Part shown: piece after piece, positions 33,350 through 43,412 of the stretch
Numbering within the stretch: the stretch's first letter is position 1
How the letters are laid out: each line of letters begins with the position of its first letter
DNA from: Ananas comosus
Taxonomy: Eukaryota; Streptophyta; Magnoliopsida; Poales; Bromeliaceae
Assembly: GCF_001540865.1 (NCBI RefSeq)
Contig: NC_033628.1
Location: forward strand, 9,198,907-9,262,906
DNA length: 64,000 bases
Direction of reading: 5' to 3'
The notes under the pieces: model-generated
What the model saw: only the letters and a program-made list of their open reading frames with translations
The model's database searches: none
What the model was told of the DNA's origin: nothing
Position numbers and translations under genes: made by a program

Positions 33350-36300
33350 TTAAAATGGCCAAAGATCACCCCAGAGAGATCGACGAGCCTGGAGGTGTAA
33401 GGTAGGGTTCCTACTCTGAGTGACGACCATGCGCTCAAATGTACCCTCGGAGCCATCACGTTTGGTGGCTCTACAAATATCCATCTGTATTTGCCTTCCC
33501 CTCCGTACAGGCGTGTATATAATCCGACCCCAACCGCTTCCTACACCCGCGCGCACCTCCTCTACTTTGTCTTCCTCCTCTTCATTCTTATGGAATAAGC
33601 TGGTCTCCGCCACATCAGAAGCATAAGGAACCAAATCATCTTCGAATGAGGGCTCTTCTTCCTCCTCAGTTTCGAATTGGTCCTCTACCGGAAAAAGAAA
33701 AGTAAAATAATCAATAAAACAAGAAAAAGAGCACAGCCCGAATTTAATGATCTTTCTCAATTCATCTGATAGAAATAACAATAGAAGCTAAATAACAAAT
33801 ATAAACAAAAGGCAGGAAGTGGCTGATGAAGTTCTGATAAAACCTAATCGCTGCGAACATTTAATTACCATAGTCAATAATAAGATCCTCGGGATTTCGC
33901 TTCGCTTGCCGTTCTTTGAGTGTTTCAAATTCCATACCATCAAGCGGCCAAGCTTCCCTAAAGGAGAAAAGGTCAATGAAAAGAAAGTCTTTTGATGATC
34001 ACGACAAAAGTGGATTGATATAAGGTTCTTACGGTAATAATATTTACAAATCCCATGTCTACGGAGCATATACATGGGTAGTAGATATGAAATGACAGTC
34101 TATATACAACTGAAAAAGATGCTACTTATGATGAAAAAGATCTACACTTCAACTCCAGCAGGGACACATTAAAGGAAAAAACAACATCCGCAGTATCAAC
34201 GAAGTTGCATTCCTTACAGGTCAAACGATTCAAGCAAAAGAAGAAAACAAAATTCAGATCATTTTGAGCTCTTACTGTGGTCGCCTCCCCCTTCTCAAAG
34301 CAACATAGCAAAACTTCTCATCCTCAAAACCACGAAGCGGCTCACCCTTTGACCGCTGAACAGAAAATATACAGTTAGAAAACAGCAAACCTATTACAAA
34401 CATTGAGGTGAAAAGCATTTCAGGATTTCGCAGAAATTCTCCAGCTTACATAAATTGACTGAAATAAACAAGGGAATGTTTTGTCGGTCACATAAATGGA
34501 GAAAGCATCCTAAAGCAGCATTAAATGGTAATCAGACATGTTTCCTCCCATTGGAATTACCCATGTCAGCCAACTATCAATTGTTGTGCTCCACATGCTC
34601 CCAGTTAGAAGAATACGCACTTGCCATTGTTCTCCATCCAGAATAAAGTAGTTCATATAAATTCTAGTTTCGGAATATTTCATACTAAAAGCACTCAAAT
34701 GGTATATTCCATTATGTGCGGGAGCGCTTGTCTCAAAGACATCCCAATAACTCGGCAAGAAAATAAGAATAAGGATGCTCACCACATATGCAGTCGAAGA
34801 AAATTCAATACAAGAAAGTACGAAAAGTCATATACTCTGACAATGTAAAGATGACCAACGCGATGATTGTACAATTATCGGTAAAAACAAAAAAAATAAA
34901 GTTATAAAGGAACATAAGAAGGGACAGACCTTGTAGGCTCTCTGTGATGATGTCCTCTCCAAGCGCTGAACAAAATGGCAATATTTACTTGTGTTCTCCA
35001 ATGGGCACCGTCCATCATGGGGACACTGACCAAGAATATCATTTCAGTTGCTGACTTAGAAGAACAAGCTCAGAAATTCAAATAAACAGAGGATCCTTCA
35101 GAAACTTACAGGGGCAACAACAAAAGCACCAGTTCTTAATGAGGCATCGTCAACAGCAATACTCGTTGTATCACCGGAAACATTTTTCAAACTTTTTTCA
35201 ATTTTTCGGGATCTCTTGAGGAGTAAATGAACAATGATAAGAGGGTCAGCAAAAACGACATATTGAAAGGGTAAAAACTGAACAGAAAAATTCAGCTCAC
35301 CCTCTTTTCCATCCACAGAAGATAAGAACGCATTTGGCATATGATTTTGGATCCTTGAGGAGTTCCAGGCTCCAACAAGACCTAAGCATGCATGAAACAG
35401 ATCAAAGATAGATAATGGAGCTACAATCAAAATTTAAAAAGCCGGTCAAACAAGATGAACATCCACACTACCAAATAGTCAGCAATAACTAACAGTCAAA
35501 AGATAGCAATGGATAGAAGTTACCTTCAGTAATCTATATCTAGATAGATAATTCATTCAAGCACCAAATCCAAAGTAGTAGGAGATAACATGCACACTAG
35601 ATAATTAAAATGAATCCACCCATAAAGCAGCCCTGACATTAATCCAAAAGCTGGACCAGATATTTTGAAATAAAACTACTCTTGAAAAAAAAAAATACAT
35701 AGCTTGATTTCTGAATTGCAATAAAAAAAGAATGATAGCTCAACTAACAGAAATATTTTTCATGTCTAAGTTATTTCATATGACTAAACAAAACTATATG
35801 AATTAAAATAAATAAATGAGCAGTTACAAGGCGAATTAATGCAAAGAGCATACCAGAACATCTCGTGTAAGGTCCCAAAGCTGTCTTACTATAGTAATAC
35901 GGTCACTCAATGATGGAATCTCCCCAAGAGCATACGACTACATTAAGAGGCCAAAGAAACATAGTTTAATTTACTTTACTCAAAGAAGGACAAAAAGAGA
36001 ATGCTATATCCAAACATCAAAGAAATTAAGGGCATGTTTGGTTTGAAGGATTTGAGGCTTGGAATGGGGAATCAGAATGATCCATTCCAATTGTTGGTGC
36101 TTGGTTCGGAGAATTGACATTCTAATTTCCATTTTAGAGAGATTTGAATCCCCCCAAAATATTTCCCACCAAAAAGGTAGGAATCAACTTTGATTCTGAA
36201 AGAGATTTGAGAAAAAAAAAACTCCTTTTTCACTAGCAATTATTTAAATTCATATTAATCTATATATTTAATTTCTAGAATAAATTATAATTTTAAATTT

Positions 36301-38881
36301 GAATTTGAATTATGGATTCAAAAATTAATTTTTAATTTCTAAGGTTCAAATTTAAATCTAATCAATGTTTGACATTCGAATTTAGTTCTAAATTAATTGC
36401 CTTTGAACTTGAATTTAAATTATAAATTCAAATTTGAGTTCAAATTGTGAGTTCAAATTTAGATTCAAATTTTGATTACAAATTTGGATTGTAAAATTTA
36501 AATTTTAATGAATTTTTTTTAATTCCAATTTGAACATGATTCTAATTCCGATTCCGATCCCGATTATGAACCAAACAAATTAGGAGTTTTCATCATTCCG
36601 TTTTCGATTCTAGTCCTTCCCCATTCCTATTTCGATTTCATTTCCTATTTTGAACCAAGCATGCCCTAAGAGAAAGCACGAACACATAGAATAGTGATCA
36701 AGTTAGAAACACATAAAAACATTCTTATGGCCTAAATGGAGTAATATTCCCCATAATCATTATATAAATTTCGAAAACATGCCTACCTCACAAGCTTCCG
36801 CATTATAACACAACCTCAAAAATCAGAGACAAATGTAACCAACTATTTTATTACACAAAAATGAAAAAAAGAAATGTTTATCTATACCAATACATTATTT
36901 ATCATGGAATTTGCCACGTGGCAATTCCTCCTTCATCCCCTCTCCACACTCTTTGATGCTTCGCCTTCTCACCTCATCTCTACCCGATGCTTTGTCTTCT
37001 CACCCGCTTACTTTCTAATTAATGTATTCATATGATCTATTTTTATCTAAACAAATCGTTTTTAAAAAAATAATATCTATTTGCTGTTGTAACTTTCATT
37101 ATTGTTATGTATAATTTATTTGCTGTTATAATTTTTGCCACATTTGTATATGTATCTATTTTATATTTTCTATTTGTATTTATTGATGTCTCATTATAAG
37201 TTAAAAATTTTAAAATTCTAATTTTGTCAATCTTTTATCTTCTATAGTATTAGCCCATAGCAATGCATGGATAACTTCACTAGTTTCATATGATTCTTAT
37301 TTAAAACTTTACAGGCAAAAGTAACAACAAAACCAATGTAGAAGGCTACATGAAAAAGTCCAATACCACTAATCCTGTATTTGTTCAGCATAATAAAAAT
37401 CAGAAACTACTCGTTGAGCCTATTTCAGCCATAAGGTGATATCTATATAAAGGCCACTGAACAAGTTAGAATGTTAGACCTTAAGGCACATATTAAAAAC
37501 AATTTGATTATAGCTCTTTGCATCTCTGAGCAATTCAAATGTTTTCCCACTATAGCATTATTTTACACCTTGAAGTTCAAATCCAGGAATACACACTTTG
37601 TCATCTAAATCCCTGAAACCAAATGCCACATCTATTGCAATAGGGAATGCTATTTGATCGCTGAGCAATGTCCTGATCCACTTTACCAATCGTAGTTGGT
37701 AAATGTACAGGAACAAAAGGTAATTTGTTTGACCTCTCAGAATACTCATTGGCTTAATTTACAAGAGGGGGCCACATGACCAATCATCTACTAAAGTAGA
37801 AAGTAACCATTATAATCCAAGTTTGAGAGGATAAATGTCCAGGTCTAAACAACCATTCAAGACTGAAAAAATATTTTAATTCCAGCACATCATATCAGTG
37901 CCACAGAACAGAATTATTTAACAGTTACCAGCAAAGGCACATAAAGCCAGTTTAAAGGAACTCACAGAAATTACGAGATCATGCTGCCGGTCGCGTTTAT
38001 CAAGATTGCGATTCAATTCTTGGATGCTGTCATAGCTGTGAATAAGTGGCAGGTCCTTCAAATCTATCCAAAAGCAACGCACATTAGGCATGCAACTGCA
38101 TTATATGTTAAAGATACAAAGAAGCATTTACAAGGTAAAAATTCGGGTACACACAAAACAACTCTATCCTTCACAAAACGAAGATTAACCTACCTTGCAA
38201 AAGGCTCTGGCCAGCCCTCTGCATTGCCTTGGAAGGTTCCACTAAATTAACTCTCTCCAGAGAACGAGGCCACACCTCCCGCATTGCCCTAAAACCCCAG
38301 GTTACAACCCGACAATACCCAATAAGCATCTCTTCCCACGTTCGAAATCAATACCAAAACAGAATTTGCAAACAAGAGCTTGAATTCTCACCAAAGTGCC
38401 GAACTGGGCCCTGAGCCAAAATCCAAGACCTTCGCAGGGGAGAAATCCGGCAACCTCCGACGAACCTACAAACACAAATCCATCAGTACTATTAACAAGA
38501 AAGGGCAAAATTTAGGCAAGAAACGAGGCTGAGACCTCTCGGAGGACGCGGTGGCACGCGGAGTAGACGGCGGGCATGCGCGATGCGATGTAGGCGATGG
38601 TCTCGTCCTCCCGGTACTTGAGGCCGATGTCGCCGTACGCCGACCGTATCTTCCACCGTGCCGAGCGGTGGTCGACGGGGCGGTGGGGGTCCTCGACGAG
38701 GTCGCGCGAGGCGGAGGCGGCGAGGTGTTGGTTTGCGTCCTTGATCCTGTTGAAGGACTCGGAGAGGAGGAGGACCTTGCGGTTCATGTGGGCCTTCTCC
38801 CTCTCTACGGGTAAGGCGATCAACCGCAACAACAATTAGGGTTTGGGGGATTAGGGTTTTGAGCAAGGAATCGAGGGCGTG

Positions 38882-38935
<54 letters not shown>

Positions 38936-39089
38936 TACCTCGGAGGAACTTCTTAATGGCGCGGCGGAGGGAGAGGGGGACGAGGTGGATGCCCTGGGAT
39001 TGCTTCGCCGCGGAGCGGAGGGTCTCTGGGGTGAAGCCCTTGGCGACGGCGGCGGCGGAGGTGGCGGCGGGGAGGAGAGAGGCCGCCAT
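33350..39089 (-). CDS. METTL17/Rsm22-like mitochondrial small-subunit assembly factor, 12 exons
   Basis: A complete 518-residue reading. Minus-strand exons: 39089-38939, 38804-38536, 38465-38392, 38288-38194, 38063-37966, 35937-35854, 35381-35301, 35214-35110, 35025-34930, 34355-34276, 33957-33869 and 33684-33350; all joins are GT-AG and in phase. The family (Rsm22 in yeast, METTL17 in animals) has a methyltransferase fold and helps assemble the mitochondrial small ribosomal subunit. Visible: an Ala-rich N-terminus compatible with organelle import; motif I VLDFGSGPSSALW (about 153-165); SYALGEIPS (about 230); LLEPGTPQGS (about 259); four cysteines C320-x5-C326-x8-C335-x31-C367 (CPHDGRC, KYCHF, KFCYV) matching the iron-sulfur site described for this family; an acidic stretch near 415-455; and C-terminal GWGRIIYTPVRRG, QSRNPTLHLQARR, GDLWPF. 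Exon 1 is very GC-rich and intron 1 holds a (GA)n tract. The ~2-kb intron 5 carries a MITE and a Helitron. The start is the first ATG in frame; the frame continues open upstream without another ATG. Confidence 0.93.
36030..36666. mobile_element. Harbinger/Tourist-type MITE with TAA duplication
   Basis: Starts GGGCATGTTTGGTTTGAAGG and ends TTTTGAACCAAGCATGCCC, a 14-base terminal inverted repeat with one mismatch, flanked by TAA on both sides (36,027-36,029 and 36,667-36,669). The 3-bp TAA target duplication is typical of PIF/Harbinger (Tourist) elements. The interior is rich in AATTTGAATT words and noncoding. It lies within the long intron of the METTL17-like gene. Confidence 0.8.
36881..37283 (+). 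mobile_element. Short non-autonomous Helitron
   Basis: Begins TCTATACCAATACATTATTT after an A and ends CATGGATAACTTCACTAG before a T, fitting Helitron insertion between A and T with 5'-TC and CTAG-3' ends. A small hairpin candidate (CCAT...ATGG) lies about ten bases before the end. Length 403 bases, no coding content. It lies in the long intron of the METTL17-like gene. Confidence 0.6.
38885..38932. repeat. (GA)n microsatellite in intron 1 of the METTL17-like gene
   Basis: A perfect GA run of about 45 bases (CT-rich on the gene strand) lies six bases from the donor site of exon 1. Confidence 0.85.
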
Positions 39090-39266
39090 TTTTGGAGGGG
39101 GTTTGAGGAGTTTTCGTGCTCGAACAGGAGAGGAGGGTTTTTCGGAGGGAGACGGTGGTTTTGGGGAAATAAACTTCAGTTGGGAGCTCAACCCCTAGCT
39201 GAGTAGGAAGCAGTCTACTCCGTAACAATTAATACATATATAATATAGGGGCAATATATAAAATAT

Positions 39267-39792
39267 GAGTGAGGCTTATATTCTCCTTGAAGCACGGAGG
39301 CTCCGTATTTTCAGGTCGTTTTTTATATTGCGATTTTCGAATCGTCGATCGATTCTGTTAAACTTGATCTACAGTATTTAAAATATTTAAAAAATAAATT
39401 ATATTATTAAAATGTTAGATTAGGTTCAAAATCAACGGGTAAAAATAAAAATCTTACAAAGCGTGATAATATGATATTAAAATTTTAGATCAAAAATATT
39501 AATCTTGTTTTATATAGTATAAAAAATTTTCTATCAAAATTTCACGTGATTTGAATATTTCTATACCATTAAATTTGCAAACAGCTTACTACGGTCATTA
39601 AAATTATTGATTTTGAGCCCCTTCGATCACTAGGCGAATGATATCGAAAAATCATAAAATTTATTTTCTAGATACTTCACATACTTTAGATCAAATTTAA
39701 CGGAGCCGATCGACGATTCGAAAGTAGCAATATTGAAAATAATCTGAAAGTACGGAAGGCTATATACTTCTAGAAGCATAGTAGTCTCACTC
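39267..39792. mobile_element. MITE with 10-bp target duplication (Mutator-like)
   Basis: Ends GAGTGAGGCTTATATTCTCC and CTTCTAGAAGCATAGTAGTC then TCACTC are inverted; similarity runs inward through CTCCGTATTTTCAG and GAATCGTCGATCG (left) and CGATCGACGATTCGAAAG, CTGAAAGTACGGAAG (right). The 10-base flank TATAAAATAT occurs at 39,257-39,266 and 39,793-39,802. A 9-10-bp duplication with long TIRs indicates a Mutator-like MITE. It sits just upstream of the METTL17-like gene. Confidence 0.75.
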
Positions 39793-39802
39793 TATAAAAT
39801 AT

Positions 39803-40180
39803 TATCAAAAGTATGGTAAAAAAATTATTTTATTACTATTACTAGTCATAATAGGGTGAATGAACTTAAAAAGTTTATCTAATTAGTTAAAAACATGGCA
39901 TCGACACACTCAACAATTTGTATACATGAATCTATATATAAGTCTCCATACAAGATGTATCTAAATTCTACGATAATTAGAATTCTTACTCCAAATAATA
40001 TTTAAATTTATATTTAATTTATCTTAAATAAATTTAAATATTTATCTTAATATAGTTAGATTTATCCTCTAATTAAAATTTAAATCTTAATTTATTTTAA
40101 ATAAATTTTAAATATTAATACTTATCTACCTAGAAAATCTAAATCTAACCAACAGTTATAGAAGAGACGTGCATGTTATC
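39803..40180. other. AT-rich intergenic sequence
   Basis: AT-rich sequence between the MITE and the promoter of duplicated gene copy B. No feature is seen. Confidence 0.5.
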
Positions 40181-40255
40181 TTTTTAAAACGATACGTTAT
40201 CGAATTCGACTTTAATTAGTTCCTAAACGAAGCGCGCGCTCTCTTTCTACGCATG

Positions 40256-40263
40256 TATAAATA
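40256..40263 (+). promoter_or_regulatory. TATA box of duplicated gene copy B
   Basis: TATAAATA after the conserved AAACGAAGCGCGCGCTCTCT block, at the position equivalent to 30,888 in copy A. The start codon is about 140 bases downstream; the leader here has a single copy of the block that is duplicated in copy A. Confidence 0.6.
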
Positions 40264-40400
40264 TATATATACATAGGCCACCGTCGCTTGCACTCATTGG
40301 TAATTAACGAAGCAAAAAAAAGTCTCAAGAGAGAAAGAGAAAGAGAAAGAGAAGAGAGATCGATTCCGTGATCATCCTTGTGGTGTTAGTTAATTAATTG

Positions 40401-40969
40401 ATGGAGATACACGAGAATATCTACGCCGTTCTCCCCGACAAAGATCCTGGCGACGGCATGTCTTTCATCATCGCCAAGATGAATGAGGCCGCGACGAAGC
40501 AGGCTGTGGTGTCTCAGAACGGGAAGAAGAAGAAGCAGAAGCAGAATCAGAATCAGCAGCAGCAAGAGCTGCACGCTGACGATTTCCCGTCGCGGCCTCC
40601 GCCTCCACGTTCTTCGCAACGCGGTAATCAAAACTACTTCTTCCGCTGTTACTCCCTCATTGTTTGTCTAAATTACATGCAAAATTTCTTTTTAAATTTT
40701 TTTATTTTTTTTCTTTATTCTTTACTTGTTAAGTTTCAAAATTTTTCCCTGTTTCTTCGGCAGAGCCTCAACGGAAATCGGTGCAGAAAAAACCAATGCA
40801 GAAAAGTGGGTACGAGCGCGGCAGATACGAAGAAAACGGCTATTCCGGAGACCGTGGGCGTCAAGATACTACGCGGAATCTTGATGCTGCTTTTGAGCTT
40901 CCTTCGTTGCGATCTGGTGCCGCCGCTGCTGCTGCTGCCAAGGCAAAGAAGCCTGTGCAACAAGCATGA
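40401..40969 (+). CDS. Unrecognised small basic protein, duplicated gene copy B
   Basis: Two exons, 40,401-40,623 and 40,764-40,969, encode 142 residues with the same intron position and phase as copy A. It shares MEIHENIYAVLPDKDPGDGM, SFIIAKMN and ADDFPSRPPPPRSSQRG with copy A, then a Lys/Gln/Asn-rich middle (KKKKQKQNQNQQQQ) in place of copy A's Gln tract. Exon 2 gives a basic part with SGYERGRYEENGYSGDRGRQ, a FELPSLRS block, an Ala run and KAKKPVQQA. Compared with copy A the middle has lost a VVPQKGKQ-type repeat. The dead copy at 13.1 kb is closer to this copy at its C-terminus (GRQD, PVQ-A). No known domain is recognised; an RNA- or protein-binding role is only a guess from the Gly/Arg-rich tail. 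Confidence 0.75.
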
Positions 40970-40999
40970 TTTTCTCTTTTTCTTTTCTGAGTCTTTTGA

Positions 41000-41720
41000 T
41001 AGAGAGTTGATTTTTTTATATATTTTTTTTTCCCTTTATTTGGTTCTCCAACTTATGTTTAGTCTCACCTTCTCTAATGGTTTGGAATCAACAACGATTC
41101 CGTAGAGCGAGTAATAGTTAGTGTTTCTAGTTTGGTCGAAAAAATTTATATCATTAATGCATTAACATTAATACTTATTATCGTGTCAATACAATGCATT
41201 AGTACTTACTATTTTAACAGTCATGATATGGTGAATGAACTCAAAAAATTAATCCGATTAGTTGAAAACACCACATCGGCAATATAAATGATGTATTTTA
41301 AACTTTTTCCTCGTTGAGATAGCCTCAATCGATTGTCACACAAACTTTTAATGCAAATAAGCTTAAGAAAATTAATTGATATTGGAAAATTTGTGATAAA
41401 TTTATATATTTAGAGGAGCATTATTGATATTTTAGATCTCTTAAAATACTAAATGATATATATATGATTGATTAATATTGTTAGTCGTCGATTCGTCGGC
41501 CGGGCCAAAGCCGACCAAATTCTGGCCCAAATCAAATTTGCTCGGCCCAAATCATGGTAATGGACCAACAACCGAACAAATATTCAAAGCTCCTTGGGGA
41601 GCTTACTGCCCATGTCTCCTTAGAAAGTTTTCACTCCACCGTCGCGTATTAATTTGTCTTCTCTCCAAAAATTTATGATGTATTTTTTAATACAAAATTT
41701 TTCAATAAATCTTTAAATTT
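41000..41720. other. 3' flank of copy B and intergenic sequence
   Basis: The first ~130 bases resemble the 3' flank of copy A. The rest is AT-rich with a GGCCGGGCCAAAGCC patch near 41,500. No gene is recognised. Confidence 0.45.
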
Positions 41721-41735
41721 TAGGTGGAAAATATT

Positions 41736-41905
41736 TTTTTTTGAGAGATAGATAGCACGCTATCTGCTTCGTTTATTTCATTTAGAAATTTCGTTTATTT
41801 CATTTAGAAATAAACTTAGCTGAAAATGTCAATCAACTAGGATTCGAATTTGGGTCTCGGATACCAACCACCAAGCCCTTTGCCACTTGCTCTAGGAACA
41901 GTCGG
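41736..41905 (-). mobile_element. tRNA-derived SINE with 15-bp target duplication
   Basis: The 15-base TAGGTGGAAAATATT occurs at 41,721-41,735 and 41,906-41,920, bounding a 170-base insert. On the minus strand the insert carries a pol III A box (TGGCAAAGGGCTTGG, 41,885-41,871) and a B box (AATTCGAATCC, about 41,850-41,840) in the order and spacing of a tRNA-derived SINE, and ends in ATCTATCTCTC followed by an A-run at the duplication. A 22-base unit TTCGTTTATTTCATTTAGAA is tandemly doubled at 41,768-41,811. Confidence 0.88.
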
Positions 41906-42087
41906 TAGGTGGAAAATATTATAACTCTAAGATAAATGCTAAATAGAATAATGATTTTACCCTCAACTAATTTTTTAGGATGTTCAAATAAAATTGTAGA
42001 GCTAATCGATTAAGTTTGTATGGCATTTTATTAGTAGGGATATTAGAGAATATTTTTAATAGTTATGAGAGCTTGATGGTGTTTTAA

Positions 42088-42662
42088 AGGTAAATACGTA
42101 TAGAGATTCCCTGAACTTTAACGGTTTTTGAAATTGACCCTGTGAACCTTTTTTATTTGTTTACACCCCCTCAACTTACTAACTATTTGATTTAGGCCCT
42201 TCCGTTAGCAATTTTTTTTAAAAAAAATTAGAAGCAAACACCTACGAAAAATGTACGTAATTACGAATTATTTTAGTCAAAAAGGATATCAAGATAGTTT
42301 GTCCTACGAAGCAAAAAAAAGAGCAGGGCAATTCTGTTTTCTTCCTTTTTGACTAAAGTAATTTTCTATCTCGTGCATCTCTCATGGAGTTGGATTCTAA
42401 CAAAATTTCCAATATTGCTAATAGAAGAACCAAAATTTCCAAAATAGAAATTAGATCAAACAATTTGTAAGTTAAGGGAATGTAAATCAAATAGAAAAAA
42501 AAAATTCCCAATATTGCTAATAGAAGAACCAAAATTTCTAAAATAGAAATTAGATCAAACAATTTGTAAGTTAAGGGAATGTAAATCAAATAGAAAAAAA
42601 AAGTTCAGGGGGTTAATTTCAAAACAGGTTAGAGTTGGGAGGGTGTCTTTACATTTTAACCT
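42088..42662. mobile_element. MITE-like element with 99-bp internal tandem duplication
   Basis: The left part (GATTCCCTGAACTTTAACGG ... TTTACACCCCCTCAACTTAC) and right part (AAGTTCAGGGGGTTAATTTC ... GGTGTCTTTACATTTTAACC) are roughly inverted, as in other noncoding inverted-repeat elements. Between them, about 99 bases at 42,404-42,502 are repeated at 42,503-42,601 almost perfectly. Confidence 0.55.
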
Positions 42663-43412
42663 ATTTTAAATTTTGAAGGGACAGTTATCAAATTACAATC
42701 TTTCATAAGGATATTTAAGAAATTATTCTTATACTCATTTGCAGTAGACGAACTACTTAGCATTATTATGAGATCAATTCCCAATCCCAATTCATGTTTT
42801 CCATAGTTCCGTGCATATTTTAAAGCAACTCAAATCATGCTATAGAGTACAATCATGGCCAATTAATTAACAAGTTGAATATTTGTACAATTTCTTTTGG
42901 TAGAAGATTCCTATTCGTAGTTGTTAAGCACAAGTAATAAGACAAGAGCCTTGTACTTGTTCCCACTACAAAAAGAAAATCACGCATTACCCAAACAAAT
43001 CATTTTTAAAACATCCAATTAAACCACTTTAATCTCCACATATTTATATATGTATACATATCTTTTAAATCAAAGAGCAGTGACAAAAGAAGCATCTCCC
43101 CCACTCATTATCCTCATGTGTGCATGGAACCTACCACCCCCCACTCCCTAAAAAATTAATATCTCCCACAACACTACACACCTCTACACACTTGCGTATT
43201 CATAATAATATATGATCCTACGTATGCACATTGTATGTATATATATGTTATACATCCTTCTACCTACCTCTACCCACTGCGTGTACGGTCACAACTCTCA
43301 TTTCGCTATCCAAAGTAAAGAAAAAGTCCATAATGATAGTTACTCTTTGTATCCTACTCTACAAATTTTAATATTCGCAATTTGTTTCCATGTATATAAT
43401 AGTAATACTGTG
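42663..43412. other. AT-rich intergenic sequence 3' of the SDR gene
   Basis: No gene is seen. The final ~300 bases may hold the 3' UTR of the minus-strand SDR gene. Confidence 0.45.

Noticed and set aside
38551..38839. Plus-strand ORFs over the METTL17-like exon 2
   Set aside because: Shadows of a GC-rich exon whose minus-strand frame joins correctly to both neighbours and matches a known family.
38859..39206. Plus-strand 115-codon ORF with ERERER run
   Set aside because: Antisense of METTL17-like exon 1 and the intronic (GA)n tract.
42353..42602. Minus-strand 78-codon ORF with duplicated hydrophobic block, possible membrane protein
   Set aside because: The repetition in the protein is simply the 99-bp DNA tandem duplication inside a MITE; no start context or homologue recognised.
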